Notes: a model not told the origin generated them from the sequence alone. A stretch of 64,000 nucleotides of DNA from Leptasterias polaris (GCA_037783415.1 JAZGTN010000063.1:124001-188000); one strand, 5' to 3'. Counted from the stretch's first letter, positions 47,110 to 59,400 are shown. A program made the numbers and translations.

Positions 47110-47905
47110 TAAACAACAGGGGTGTTGATCGCTACTGAAAAGTAGGGGGGACGGACGGGCGAGCAAGTCTTGAAAAAATACATCTTACATTATTTGCACC
47201 CCACACCATTACTCTTACATTTAATTTCTGTGTTACACTTGTTCCCTATTTTTTCTACCAGGAGGCGAGTTAAATTTTCTAATATCCATTTTAATATGAG
47301 TCCAGCGTTTATCGTGTGTCAGCTTGAAGTTCTTCGAAAAAAAAAAAAATTGCTTCTTCAACAAATCTTGTCATGGCCCAAACTGCTCCTATTTATTTTA
47401 ATGGATTTTACTACATTTTGTGCGTTGTGCGATTGTAACAAAACTTAACACATTTGAACGTGTGCGCACAAACAGACTTCCTTTGTGGAGGGATCGTGTA
47501 CCGTACATTATAGCATACACAAACAACGCATAACTTGAATGCTAAAAAGGTATGTACATGTAAGCGGGATTTTGGGATGTCTTGGACGAAACTTGTCGTC
47601 TATTGTCTGTATTATAGACACAGAAATAGGCCCAAAATACCATTCTGCGCGTGGTCCATCGAAAAAAAAAAGATGAACATGAAGAAAACATTTCAACGTT
47701 TGTTCGCTATTCTTTTATTTGAACAAAAATTGTAATGAAATATTAAATCTAGAAAATGGTGTATATTTGTATATTTTGTTGCATATTTCTAATGAACAGT
47801 CAATCAAAAAGTGGGGGGACATCTGATATGCTGTCCCTCCCCCCCCAGTCTAAAAAGTAGGGGGACATGTCCCCCCGTCCCCCACCCATCGACGCCCTTG
47901 GTAAC
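47110..47905. mobile_element. Decayed element with GGGG-rich inverted ends
   Basis: Left end GGGGTGTTGATCGCTACTG then AAAAGTAGGGGGGACGG. The complement of the right end (47,860-47,905) reads AAGGGCGTCGATGGGTGGGG, GACGGGGGGACATG, then TCCCCCTACTTTTT. About 0.8 kb, no transposase recognised. Confidence 0.4.
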
Positions 47906-48025
47906 CAATGACGGAAGTGCGATCCACTGAAATTGACCAATGGCGTAAAAATGTACACGACTGTTTTTAACAATCGATAGGCCTACTTACATGTAATATG
48001 AAAAGGCCAACACAATGAAAAAACA

Positions 48026-48490
48026 TTATATTGACATGACCCTGATTTGACTTGTGGTCACCTTGAAAACATTATCACAGGTAGAAGTTTTTTGTTTTGA
48101 TACCTCAAAAGGTATACACCAGAGTTTGGTCAGATTTTGAATATTTATACATGATCCATGGTGTTTGTAGAGGGAAGCCACCTTGTAAAAACACTTTTGC
48201 TGAATCCTGAATGTATCTAAGAGATTTGCCAGATGTGCCATGGACAGAATTAAAGATAAGGAGTAGACCTTGCAATTAATGCGCTCATTTACCAGGCGCA
48301 GATGGAGTGCTTGTAAGATCGGAGAGATGTGTGACATATCTAGTAATGTAAACAATCTGGCAGCTGAGTTTTACAGATGTTGAAGACGATTTATTTGGTT
48401 TTCAGGAAGGTTGATAAAGAGAGCAATACAGAAATCCAAACATGAACAGGTGAGTGCATAAACCAGTATTTCAGTAGCTTTCAGCATAGA
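48026..48490 (-). pseudogene. CR1/L2-type LINE C-terminal fragment
   Basis: Minus-strand, decayed. Reads CLDFCIALFINLPENQINRL, then NSAARLFTLLDMSHISPILQ and LHLRLVNERINCKVYSL, matching the usual order ...YCN-LLYGLP, NAAARL, HITP-L--LHWLPV--RI-FK of CR1/L2 ORF2 C-termini. Only this segment remains; RT motifs are absent. Confidence 0.75.
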
Positions 48491-48724
48491 GCAAGGACCA
48501 GAGATTTGTGAATATGAGAAAAGTTACACAGGTGACTGGAGTGTTCAACTGTATCAAAAGGGGATGATAATCCAAAAGAATTGCGATCGCAATAGCCTTG
48601 CAATGCATATGTGCAGACTCATTCGCGCGGTCGCTCGTGTTGTCATTTGTGCGAGAGAGAATGTGCAAAAAGACTTTACTGTACAATTATACATGAACTG
48701 TCTGCTGTGTGGGCAGCAGATTAC

Positions 48725-50600
48725 ATACCGTAATCTTTGGCATGTAGGCCGCGGCTTATACATTGATTTTGGCCCTTTTCAACATTTCGGCAGCTTATAT
48801 GCCGGGCGGCTTAAACAATGACGCATAAATCTTGTTTTGAAAAAGATCGTATGTAAAATATTTCTGAAACAATTTTCTGAACCGAAAAAACCCCCAAAAC
48901 AAAACATGGCCTGTGTGATGTGATGGTTTTAGACGAAATCCAAGCTCATCTTTCGAGCTGAGGGGTCGTGAAACTTGCTTCGATTATGACTTTCGCTGGT
49001 GACCGCTTGCTTGTACCGTACTTAATGCCGTGAAGAAGCAGGTGACCAGTGTGGTATCGCCATGCAGTCGTTTATTAATGTTGTTAAAACGTTTTCCATA
49101 AATGTCACATGAACGTGCGAGTTGATTACGAATCTCCGTTCTAACAAGCGTTAGCCATTCAGTTGTTCTAGCCATGGTTGTCTTTCTTCATATATCGCCG
49201 AAGCAGCACGAACGTGCTTGGCACAGGCCGCTTACCATTTGGCCGAATGACGTAATGCTTCTCACAGCACTGCCATCCCATAGTATTCATCACCTCGATC
49301 CCGCGGATGTGCTTGCTCCTAGTTGCTATACTTTATTGTCAGGGGATGAAGAACGGCATGTAGCCGTGGGAGCGAAGGTGCAAGGGAAATTCCCTTAGTG
49401 AGAAATCACCGCATGTTAGGGAAACGTCACAGGCACGTGTATAAGAATAAAAATCGAGGCAGCAGCCCGACTGGCTCTCAAGCAATGTTACGACATTGCC
49501 GACCGGTATTCTTTTCTACTAAATAAGCTTAAAATAATACTAAGGAATTCTTCTTACGTAACTGAAAACTATCAAAATTAAAAGTGTTGTTAAATCTTGG
49601 CCTCAACGATCGCGATTGATCATTTCTTGTTGGTGTCATTTTTATTTCAAGTCGAATGTTTGATGCAGCGATGTTTCCCCTTTCCATGCTAGCAGAAAAA
49701 AATATATTCTCACAGCGTCTGTTTGCTGCCACATCCTATGAGTAAAACATTAAAAAAACCTAGGAGCCAGACTATAGTAGAACGTATAGCTCTACGTTAT
49801 GCAAGTGTCTAAATGGTTTATGTATTAGTGTATCATGTAGCCAGACTTCCTCCTTTTGATGCATGTGTTTTATTTTTTATCTAACTCACCAAGTTGTGAG
49901 CACACACATGTCGTTCGTTCACGCGGCGATGCACACATCTCCGAGAAGTGCACAATCCAACAAATTTTTGGAAACGTATAGCTCTACGTTTAGCTCTACG
50001 CTCGTCTGTGAAAATTAACCGGTTCTTAAAAACCTCTGGTCACAACCCTGCGTGGAGGTAGAAACCATTAATTAATTGAGTCGGAACTAGTGATAAAAAT
50101 GTAAGACGTTCTGTTTTCATGGAATATGGATATTAAATTCAGTGATTTTACCTCAGCAGTTTATCAATACAGTCAAGTCTTGTTTGTTTATTTGTCTTGT
50201 TTGCTCACTTCCTCCCTGCGATAAAACCGTCTTTCCGCGTTCGAAAAAACTTAACAAATATCGAAATATCGACGATATTTACCCGACGATATATCGCCAT
50301 TCAAAATTTACGAAAAGAAAATAGACCCACTTGACTGCAGACCATTCTAATAAAATGATTTCAATAACGATCGATGGTGTTACTTCAGTACATTTTTACT
50401 TAAATGCTTACAAGACGCACTTTGTGGCGATGTACAATGACTGTCGTGCCGCCCGCTAGTCACTGTACATCACCACAGAGGACCGCAAACATGCACGGCC
50501 CCTCTGTGTATGCGGTCACCACTGACGCATAAATCTTGTTTTGACAAATTCTTGGCATAGCGGCTTATACAGCGGCTTATATTCCGAAGATTACGGTAAT
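48725..50600. mobile_element. 1.88-kb element with TACCGTAATCTT inverted ends
   Basis: Left end TACCGTAATCTTTGGCATGT (from 48,727) and the complement of the right end TACCGTAATCTTCGGAATAT (ending about 50,599) match over 12 bp and then imperfectly through GGCCGCGGCTTATA. A 22-bp direct repeat starting TGACGCATAAATC sits inside both ends (48819-48840 and 50523-50544). TA flanks both ends, possibly the target duplication. Short interior reading frames (such as 49,174-49,398) match nothing I know. A palindromic AACGTATAGCTCTACGTT occurs twice (49,781; 49,973). Confidence 0.6.
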
Positions 50601-51105
50601 TGAGATACAGTGCATGTATTCCAGCTTGAAAATTTGTTGAATGGGTGATTTTGATGACATGACTAACCATCTCGGGATGAGTGCGAAGGCTTACACGGAT
50701 CTAACCCAGATCTACCATCAGAAAGATTAGGCCAGTCACTTGCTTGTCCTTGGCTCGCAGCAACGTTGTTGCCATTTTTTTCATATTAGGCGCTACTACA
50801 TGGAGGGCAAACATGAAATGTTGTGTATTCTATACCAGACCCCTGGCTGGAAAACCTGCCAACAGTTCAGGAGGTTAAGTTGAGTGGGACGCAATGCCAC
50901 TGGTTCTGGTTTGCTTTCGAGAGCCGCTGGTCCGGTGGATGAGGCATGGTGCTCCAAATGGGATCCAGGGCTTGTCAAAGTATTTTTCCCATGTTTGGGG
51001 CCTTAAAGCTTGGTTCAGTTCTGGTTATGTAAATGCCCTTAACGGTCAGATTGGCCTCGCCCTTGCTCTGGCTAGTCCCGCTGCCAGCGGCTGACACAAT
51101 GGGTT
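50601..51105. other. PRDM intron segment, no gene seen
   Basis: GC-richer than the flanks and partly looks like the 5' body of the following SINE, but no boundary could be set. No gene supported. Confidence 0.35.
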
Positions 51106-51109
51106 CTCC

Positions 51110-51455
51110 AAAGCCAGGTGGCATGGTTGGCTTATACGTAAAGCGCTCGCCTCTCACCAAGGTGACCCTGGTTCAATACCCGGCCAAGGCCATATGTGAG
51201 TAGAGTTGTGCGTTGGTTCTCTGCTGTGCCACGAGGGTTTTCTCCGGGCCCTCCGGTTTTCCTCCCTCCGGAAAAATCAGACACTTTCGATCTCTGGCTG
51301 TGCTCCGTGGTCATAATGAGTTGATGTGGCTGGCTGCCAAAGGCGCCTTGCATGCCTGCTTCTCGAACATGTTGTAGTTGCGTCCTTCGCAATTCAGCTT
51401 TCAGCTGCTAGTAAGGATGATTAGCCTCCCAAATTATTATTATTATTATTATTGC
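51110..51455 (+). mobile_element. tRNA-derived SINE with (ATT)n tail
   Basis: tRNA-like head: A-box region TGGCTTATACGTAAAGCG, B-box GGTTCAATACC (about 51,171). The body has GAGGGTTTTCTCCGGGCCCT and CCGGTTTTCCTCCCTCCGG, a block shared by SINEs of several invertebrates. Ends in about seven ATT repeats (51,435-51,454), the tail type of SINEs moved by L2/CR1-type LINEs. Different from the SINEs at 18.96 and 24.25 kb. Confidence 0.8.
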
Positions 51456-52497
51456 TTCAGCCAGGCTGGGACACATGTGGTCCCATCAGAGGACACCTTT
51501 TAAGGACAAATTTAAGTCCTAAATGCAATTTCATGAAAAGATAGTTGGTTCCAAGGAGCTTCCTGCATCCATTATGAACAAACATCCCTTTTGTCAGACT
51601 TTAGTCCCTAATAATAATAATGAAACTCTACAACCAAATCACTTTGAAAAAGTCTGAAAAGATCCTACAATCCCGGCCATATCTCGTTGGGCCCCCGCAC
51701 CACTTCCCCCCTGCCCCGTTTCAATGTTGGCTCTCTATGCGCGGTCTGCGTTCCCATCAACAATGAACGGGGATGGGGGGGGACAGGGGAGGGAATGTTT
51801 ATTGCACGGGGAAGTGTTTATTGTCACGTTGCAAATGGGTGGCCCAAGCATTTTGGCCGGGATTGTAGCTTTACTAGGGCTAAAAAAAAAGGGAAGACTA
51901 AGATGGCAACCATGCAGCATGTACATGTACATGTAGGTACATGTAGGAACCAGAAAGGGTGCTAAATCAGTGCAAAGGTAGTGAAGAAGACTGCCTGTTT
52001 CAAAAAGCTAGGAATTGACACGTCAACACTGAGGCAGGGAGGGAAGATGTCTGCATATAGATGCTTGCGACAGTACTTCAACAGTATTTCAGATTGGAAT
52101 AATTCTCACAACGATTGGTACTGGTATGTATACTTTATAATCAGGGAGATTTCCAGTTGAATCTAATAATTTGTTAACATATTTTTTTTGACAATAGGTC
52201 AGGTCAAATCAAGTCTGGGAGAGGTACTCCACAGCAACACATGCCAAAAGACTATAAAGACACAGTAATTCCATGCCATTTATATATAACTTAAGGTTTT
52301 ATGAATGACAACCCACCTTTTTCAATCCAGTAAATCCATAGCTTTTTATATATATAACATCCCTATTGTTTTGCTCTTAGGTAAAACAAACCAATCATCA
52401 ATGACCTCAGTTTGAAAGCCTAGACATGTTCACTCACACAATATGTCAGAAGGACAAGGCAGATTACTGTTTTTCAAATTTTGCACAAAAATACTAC
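51456..52497. other. PRDM intron segment, no gene seen
   Basis: A G/C-rich patch at 51,690-51,960 gives short overlapping frames on both strands but no recognisable protein. ACATGTACATGTA repeats near 51,920. Confidence 0.35.
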
Positions 52498-52613
52498 CTT
52501 GAAGATGAGTTTATTATCAGGTGGTACGGTCTCCAATTTGGGAACTCTTGGGGCGATAAATGGACCAAACTGTGTTCTTTGTTGAATAAGCTTACGAGCA
52601 AATACTCCCAATA
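52498..52613 (-). CDS. PRDM10/15-like exon: start of PR domain
   Basis: Minus-strand exon of 116 nt: acceptor CTCTTTACAG, donor AAG/GTAGTA. It begins with two bases completing a codon and ends in phase 0. Encodes 38 residues starting LGVFARK and containing RTQFGPF, the strand that opens the PR domain in PRDM10/PRDM15 relatives (G-V-F then TQFGP). PR domains are SET-related modules of nuclear zinc-finger regulators, some of them histone methyltransferases; PRDM10 and PRDM15 act as transcription factors. The tail (PKLETVPPDNKLIFK) is less conserved. Assignment comes from motif order across all three exons; this exon alone would be weaker. Confidence 0.8.
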
Positions 52614-53714
52614 CTGTAAAGAGAAAAACACAGAACACGAGGTGAGAGTAAAATGTCACAAGTATGATTTAAAGCAGTATTAAATGTACATGCTGTACAA
52701 AAACATCTGATAATACAACAATAAATTGGTAAATACGCAAGGGTTTGAAAACAAACCAAACCTTTAGGCCTACACATGAACAATTTTCCTTTTCATGTCG
52801 AGATTAAAGCATGCAAATAACAGAACATGAAGATCATAACAGTCAGCCTGGCTAATAAATACTGTGTAATGTGTTATATGATCATCACAATGAGAAAGCC
52901 AAAATCTGGGCATTTTAATTTTAAGTCAGAAAAATGAGACTTCTATGCAAAAAACCCAAAACAATTTGAATATGTTCTTCAAGATGGTTCTTTGGAATAG
53001 GCCTATGTAGATGTAGATGTTGACAATTCGTTTAAAAGGCCTTAAATTTTGAATATTTAATCTACAAATTTGGAATTTAAATAAATGCAAGAGATGGTAT
53101 ACATGTACTTAATTGTGATCTCTTTCATATTTTCAATGAGGATTCCTGCATTGATTCACAACTCTGCAAACAAATTCCACCATTGTTTATCACCTGTAAA
53201 TCAGCATCTACATGTACATGTATCATTCCACTTTCCAGTGTATAAAACCTCCTTAAAGTGGTACAACCTAGAGCTCTAAATACATTTATATATGAAAAAC
53301 ATGATCCAAATTTCCATCAAAATTTCAACCTGGATGTAAATAAATAACGCCTTTAATACATGTACTTTGATTAGATTAACAAAACCAATGTTGATCAGTT
53401 TTCTACCTATAAACCACAGCACCTTGTAAACTGTTACATGGTGCTATGTAAATAAATGGGTTGTATCAAGCATAGCTCTGCATACCTTGCAGAAAAATAA
53501 TGAGCACTCTGGTGTGATAAAGCCCTATAAAAGACCTGCGTATAACATCATTATGGTTGGCCGAAAATGTTATTTTCCCCAAGTTCAGTTCCTAATGTCA
53601 GGATACTTTCGCTTCATAATGTTGCCCGTTATCCCAAACTAGTATCTCAATACGCACTCTTCATTCAACATAACAAATTGAAACAGCACAGACAAATAAC
53701 TTATTTTCACATTT
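52614..53714. other. Upstream of PRDM exon, no exon recognised
   Basis: The preceding PRDM exon should end with one base of a codon before GT on the minus strand; none with PRDM-like sequence was found. At 53,415-53,460 CAGCACCTTG...GGTGCTATGTAAATAAAT resembles an old L2/CR1 3' tail. Confidence 0.35.
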
Positions 53715-56545
53715 AATGGTTGACCGGTAGTGATCGTGATTCTCTCACCATCGCCGATGTGAAAAACACCTTACCGAACTACATGTATGTATTTCATCAT
53801 TGCCCACGTCTTCATTCCAGAGCTGGCGGTGACGGGATACTAATTCAAGATGGATTGAATATATCAAAATCCACGAAAGTCTGGCCTACAGTATAAGTCG
53901 TTTGAACAAATTGATGTTACTCTCTCGTCAATGTCTTTGTCTTTTCATCTACTGATCATCTATCGACCTCCACCATTTCATGTTTTCATTGATGAGTTTG
54001 GCTGCCTCGTTGAAACATTAAATTCTCATCCTTGCCAATTTATTCTCGCAGGTGATTTCAATGTTCAGTTTGATTCCATTGATAATCGCGAAGCAGCTCT
54101 TTTCCGGAACATGTTAGTTGCATCGGACTTCAAGCAGCACATCGCTGTTCCAACGCACAATGCCGGTCACACTCTAGATCTCCTAATCTCAAATAACTCT
54201 GATGATTTTATTTCATCTGTGTCAGTCAACGAAGATCTACCATCTGATCACGTTGCCGTCAAGTGCCTCATCAATGTCGCTCGATCACCTGCTCCATTGA
54301 CATGCCTGCATTTAAATCAGATGTCCTGGAGTCTCCTCTTCTTACAAATCCAGCAGACGACTTGGACTCGCTTGTTCTTCAGTATGACAGCGTCCTTCGG
54401 GCTTTACTTGATAATCACGCTCCTGAAGTTGAGAGGTCTGTTGTTCTGCGACCGCACTCTCCATGGTTAAACAAATCACTTCGTGAAGCCAAGCAGAAAA
54501 AACAACGTCGTATAGAACGCAAATGGTGAAAATCTGGTCTTACCATGAACAAGGCATTGTACCTAGATCAGTGTACCGTTTGTAGAGATCTGCTCATCAG
54601 CGCAAAGTCTGACTACCATCGCAGTGAGTTATCCCAGTGTGAGCCACGCGATCTGTTTCGCGTGATTGACAAACTTTGCCATGCCACATACATCAAGCAA
54701 CTCCCCAGCATTGAAAACCCGAAGGATCTTGCCGACAAGTTTGCAAATTTCTTTGAAGATAAAATAACAAACTTACGACAAGGTACTGATAACACGCAGC
54801 TTTTACCTCTCTCCATCAAAGTGAATGACAGCTGCACGACTTCATTTACCAGCTTTAATCCTGTCACTTCTGATGAAGTTCTACAGATGATTAAATGTTC
54901 TCCCATCACTTCATGTAAACTTGATCCGTGCCATCCTGCGTGTTTACTAACTGCATTCATGAACTTCTCCCGGTCTTAACAAAGGTCATCAACCTGTCCC
55001 TCTCAACTGGACATTTTCCTCAACTCTTTAAAGAAGCCTGTGTTCGTCCGTTGTTAAAGAGGCCAAATCAAGATCCTGAGACTTTAACTAATTACAGGCC
55101 GATATCAAATCTCCATCTTGTTTCTAAACTGATTGAAAGATCTGTCTCCATACAACTCCAAGACTACCTTAGCGTGAACAACCTTCATTCAAAATCACAA
55201 TCTGCTTAATGCCCTTTCCACAGCACTGAAACCGCTCTTCTCTGTGTTCAAAACGATATCTTGCTTGCTCTCGATCAACGCAAAGTGGCTGTCCTAGTGT
55301 TGTTGGACTTTTCCGCTGCGTTTGATACCATCGATCACGATCACCTTTGTCATCGATTAACCTCTCGCTACAGCATTGGGGGCATTGTTCGCCAGTGGTT
55401 CTGTTCATATCTTCAAAATCGTACTCAATCTGTCCTCATCAACAATGTCAACTCAGACTTTCATAACCTTTGGTGTAGTGTGCCTCAAGGCTCTGTGGCA
55501 GGACCCTTAGAATTCATACCTTTTAGTGCTCCACTCCAAGATGTCATCTCTGCTCATGGTGTTTCCTGTATGTGTTATGCGGATGACACTCAACTTTATC
55601 TCACTTTTGACCATGTTGACCCTGCAGATTCTGCTGTCTCCAAAATTGAAGCCTGTATTCAGGACGTTAAATCATGGGCTGCACAGAATAAACTTGTCCT
55701 TGATGACTCTAAGACTGAAATAATTTACTTCAGCTCCCGTTTCACACAACGTGACCCACCTCCCAACATTTAATATTGGCACATCTCACATTGTACCCTC
55801 TTTAGTTGCAAACATTTTAGGTGTTTTTATGGATTATTCATAAAATATGACACATCACATTGGTTATAAATGTTTGTAAAATTGCTCTCATAGCTGTTAG
55901 AAAAATATGAAAAATTTGTTGATATCTTGATCATAACACCACTATCCGCCTAGTTCATGCACTAATTACATCTTGACTTAACTTGACTCCGGTAATTCCC
56001 TACTTTATGGACTCCCTGATGGTAAAGCCCTCACTAAATTGCAACGTGTACAAAATACTGCTGCTCGCCTTGTTTCTTGTACTTCCCACTCTCATCACAT
56101 TACACCTATCTTAAACAATCTATCAACTTTCGTATCATCTACAAAATCCTTCTCATTACTTTCAAAGCATCATGGTCTCGCTTCCACCTACTTAACAGAT
56201 CTAATCCACCACTGCGATCATCTACTCAGTCACTTTTGGAAGTTACTCAACGAATCAGCTCAAAATACTATATGGTGAAAGATCCTTTTCTTATGCTGCT
56301 TCTTCCCTATGGAACAATCTTCCTCTCATTATTTGCACTTCTCACAATGTTGATACATTTAAGTCCAGGTTGAAAACTCATTTGTTTAAGTTAGCCTTTT
56401 GTGATCGTTAATTCTTTGTTCATATGTTTCTCTATTACTTAGTTTTGTTAATTTATGTTATATATGTTTAAGCGCTTAGAGGCTTTTTGCAATATGCGCT
56501 ATACACATGTCTATTATCATTGTTATTATTATTATTACCTTTAGT
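53715..56545 (+). pseudogene. CR1/L2-type LINE, nearly full ORF2, mutated
   Basis: Endonuclease from about 53,720 (SRAGGDGILI; LLIIYRPPPF; FILAGDFNVQFD; LDLLISNNSDD; LPSDHVAV), linker, then RT: RPLLKRPNQD, LTNYRPISNLHLVSKLIER, STETALL, LLDFSAAFDTIDHDHL, SVPQGSVAGPLEF, CYADDTQLYL (the Y-A-D-D catalytic box intact), KLVLDDSKTEI. The C-terminus at 55,980-56,375 has VQNTAARLV and HHITPIL. The 3' end is AAGCGCTTAGAGG...GCGCTATACA followed by (TTA)n. Breaks: TGA in the linker (54,526), a frameshift near 54,960, TAA at 55,207, frame changes after 55,773. 5'-truncated. Confidence 0.9.
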
Positions 56546-57189
56546 CTACTTAAAGGAGAACACTGGTTAACTGTTTACGTAATTTAGTGATGTAGAATCA
56601 AAAATTATTTTTAGTTTAAAAAAAAATTTGTTTATACAAAAATGTCACATAATTAACGAGAAATGATCCAAAAAAAACAAAGCGGTCAAAGGTCAGCATT
56701 TACGTTTAACCAGCCTTTGCAAGTGTCAAATTTACGGGATATTGCTGCGCTATGTTGCAAGAAGACTGGTGCTCCGGTTATGTAAATGTTTTACTACGGC
56801 GAGGCATGAGGATCAAGTCTACATATCCATCCAGCTCAAAGGAGTGTATAAACAATCAACAATTGCACGCGTCAGTTCTACATGTATGTTCTTTCGACAT
56901 CCTAAGACATCCCCCCAAAACACAAAGAAACAAACCCAAAATATGGTAGAACAACAAGAAAAAGTCCAAAAAGCATAATCAACCCAAAGGTGACTGATAA
57001 ACGAACTAAAATTAGTACATGTACTACTATTGGTCCACTACTTTTGCATTGCCAAAAGTAGTTGGAATGCAATTGTAACCCTCTATCCTCCAGACGCAAC
57101 AGTAGCTGCGACGACCAGGTTTTATTTTTGGTACGGAAAGCCCCTAAAGGGACAGGTGAAATTTTCTTAAGATTAAAAAGAATGTAAAA
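56546..57189. other. Non-coding stretch
   Basis: No gene supported. Confidence 0.35.
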
Positions 57190-57615
57190 CATATTTTTTT
57201 CCTCTCAATAATGTATTGTTCCTCCAAATTTTTATTTCATTCCTTAGAAGCGTTATTTTGTTCCTTCAAATTATGGTTTCTTTGGAATGTAGTAAATTGT
57301 TTTAATCAGACAAATTAACCCTTCACCTGAACGAAATCATATTTTGGGGGAACGAAACTGATCTTGAGGGAGAATGAAAGAGGGGAACAAAAGCAAGTGA
57401 ACAAAATCACAATACTAGGGAACAAAATTGTATTTCCAGGGAACGAAAGCGTATTTCGAGGGAAGGAAAGAATATTTTGAGAGACATAATTATATTTTGA
57501 GGGATTGAAGGGAACGAAATGATTTTGTTCAGATTTTGTGTGTCTCGAGAGAAATGAAATGTTTTTGAGGAAACAAAATATTATTTTGAGGGAATGAAAT
57601 ACATTTTTAAAAATT
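57190..57615. repeat. Degenerate minisatellite, TTTTGAGGGAACGAAA type
   Basis: At least ten variants of GAGGGAACGAAA with ATTTTG between them, irregular period of about 25-30 bp. The first part (57,190-57,290) carries the inverse (TTTTGTTCCTTCAAA). Adjacent copies differ widely, so it is old. Confidence 0.7.
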
Positions 57616-58740
57616 TAGTTTTCACTTTTTTAATTTATTTATTCTTAATATTTTTTATCACCTGTCCCTTTCTGGATTTTGGGGGTATTTTTTTGTCACT
57701 AAACACAATTGCACCATCAATATACATGTAAAAGTGGTTTTCCAATGTATTGACTATAAAAATCTTATTCAATTATCAGGAAATGCCGTAAATCAGGGGG
57801 AATAAACATACACAGAGCATTATTGAAATGTTGTGATTCGAACAGCTTGTATACCGAATGAAAAACCTGCAATGACAACAATTTACTCAGAGGTCTGTAA
57901 CTCCTCCCGCATGTTCATGAGCTCCCAGGGGGAGCTATTTCTTGGCTTGGGGGTTTCTCACACGCTATAAGCCCCACTGAGCCACTCTGCTACATTTTGT
58001 AGCTACATGTACACGAGATATTGCCTGTGATTTCGCTGTGAACTACATGTACTGTATAGAACACGCTTCCATTGCTCGGACTCTCTGAAATAAAATCTTA
58101 AATGCTCTTTATTTTCATAATTATTTGAAACTTGTATCCATAATTTGATTACATACATGTAGTCTTTTTGTCAAATATTCATGACAAATTGTTAACAAAC
58201 AGAGTAAAATTTGGTGCAGTAATTTACTTTTATACGACTGGAAGAAAAAATAACTCTGAAGATCTAGAGGGTTATCTTAACCAAAGATGTGGTTTAGATA
58301 ACCCATGGGACCTTCGTTTTTTGAAAAAAACTTGAAAACTTGAAAATGGCCAAATTTGATGGATTCTTTTAAGAACAGTTCTTCTCCATTCCTGGAAGAC
58401 CTTTGAAGTCATGTTTTGGTCTATTTTGTTGCCCAAATAGCCCACTGAAGCCGGTGTGTCCCTGCACTGAGGCTCTAGGAAGTGTATTTATTGAGTATGA
58501 CCATTTTCATGGTTAAATAGTATTAACCTGAACAGATAGTAAACTATTCACACTGCTGCACACTCCCCGGGCTCAAGATTCTACATAGATTTAGGTATGG
58601 GTTAACAATTGTACCCTCCGAATCCCAGATACCCCGTGCTCCAACCCCAAAGAAGACCACCATACCCCCTATAACCCCCCATACATGTATCTCACCCAAC
58701 CCTAACTGCTGATTCGAGGACCAAACCTACCGGAAACCAC
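57616..58740. other. Non-coding stretch
   Basis: No gene supported. The right end (58,600-58,740) is C-rich and is probably the 3' flank of the minus-strand retroelement that follows. Confidence 0.35.
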
Positions 58741-58759
58741 TAGCACCCCGACTTTAACC

Positions 58760-59400
58760 TTACCTATTCTTGTGCGACACTTTAGCTAGTGGGAAAGCCC
58801 TTTCTGCCCTAAAATTTAAGTTTAAAGCCCGATAAAATTCACCAGCGAGATCCGCCGCCGAAGGAGATCCTGTATCACTCTTGACTACAGCCTCCCGGAG
58901 CATCTGAACGGTGCCTTGGCGCCTGCCGACCTTTTCCATTTCCATGTAAGGCTTAACCTTGTAGGACAAATCGCCGATAGGATGAATTTGCTTTGGGGGT
59001 ATCTGCCAGGTAGATTATTTGAAATTACACCAAATACCCTCAACACCTCTGCCACTCCTGGCGAACAATTTGTCATCCTGCTGAAATTATTGATTCCTCC
59101 AAGTAGAACTACCCCGCTAGGTTCTTGCTCCCGACAATATGATGCCATAACTCTGCCCAATGTATCCATCTTCGCTCCCCCATTCACGCTGAGACGAATA
59201 TCTAAGGACGCTGGCCAGCCGAAGCTAATCATCCCCTTGAACATTGAGTCTGAAACCATCAACACTGACTGCGAAGAAACACTTGAATGCCCAGAGCTCA
59301 AAAGGGATGCCGGAACTATTTTGGATGTAACCAAGGCGGGAAGGGTACTCGAGAACGCCAGCCTATCCCATCTCCGCCAAAAGAAGCCTTTTGTGCACAA
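58760..59400 (-). pseudogene. SGNH-hydrolase-like retroelement ORF
   Basis: The frame at 58885-59400 (171 codons, minus) reads VLMVSDSMFKGM at residues 47-58 and VVLLGGINNFSR at 97-108. These fit blocks I (G-D-S-nucleophile) and III (G-x-N) of SGNH/GDSL hydrolases, with Gly-to-Ser before D-S. The block V Asp-His pair was not found. A frameshifted continuation at 58760-58969 contains MEKVGRRQGTVQMLREAVVK. SGNH-type domains are known from some Ngaro tyrosine-recombinase retrotransposons and some CR1 LINEs; here neighbouring gag pieces favour the former. Starts and stops are unreliable. Confidence 0.55.

Larger units (their letters stand above)
27522..52613 (-). other. PRDM10/15-like gene, visible span
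   Basis: Three minus-strand exons (52498-52613, 43429-43581, 27522-27612) separated by introns of 8,916 and 15,816 bp. Phases agree: the first ends in phase 0, the second begins and ends in phase 0, the third begins in phase 0 and ends after one base of a codon. Together they give about 119 residues reading through a PR domain in the right order (TQFGPF, WMMFVR, EQNLVAYQ, ELKVWYA). Exons before and after were not found, so the protein is incomplete. Only the segments between the exons are inferred to be introns. Confidence 0.85.

Noticed and set aside
49174..49398. A 74-codon frame inside the TACCGTAATCTT element
   Set aside because: No recognisable transposase motif, and the region has overlapping open frames on both strands.
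53529..53537. A TATAAAAG box upstream of the LINE
   Set aside because: No start site, initiator or downstream host exon; chance in AT-rich DNA is likely.
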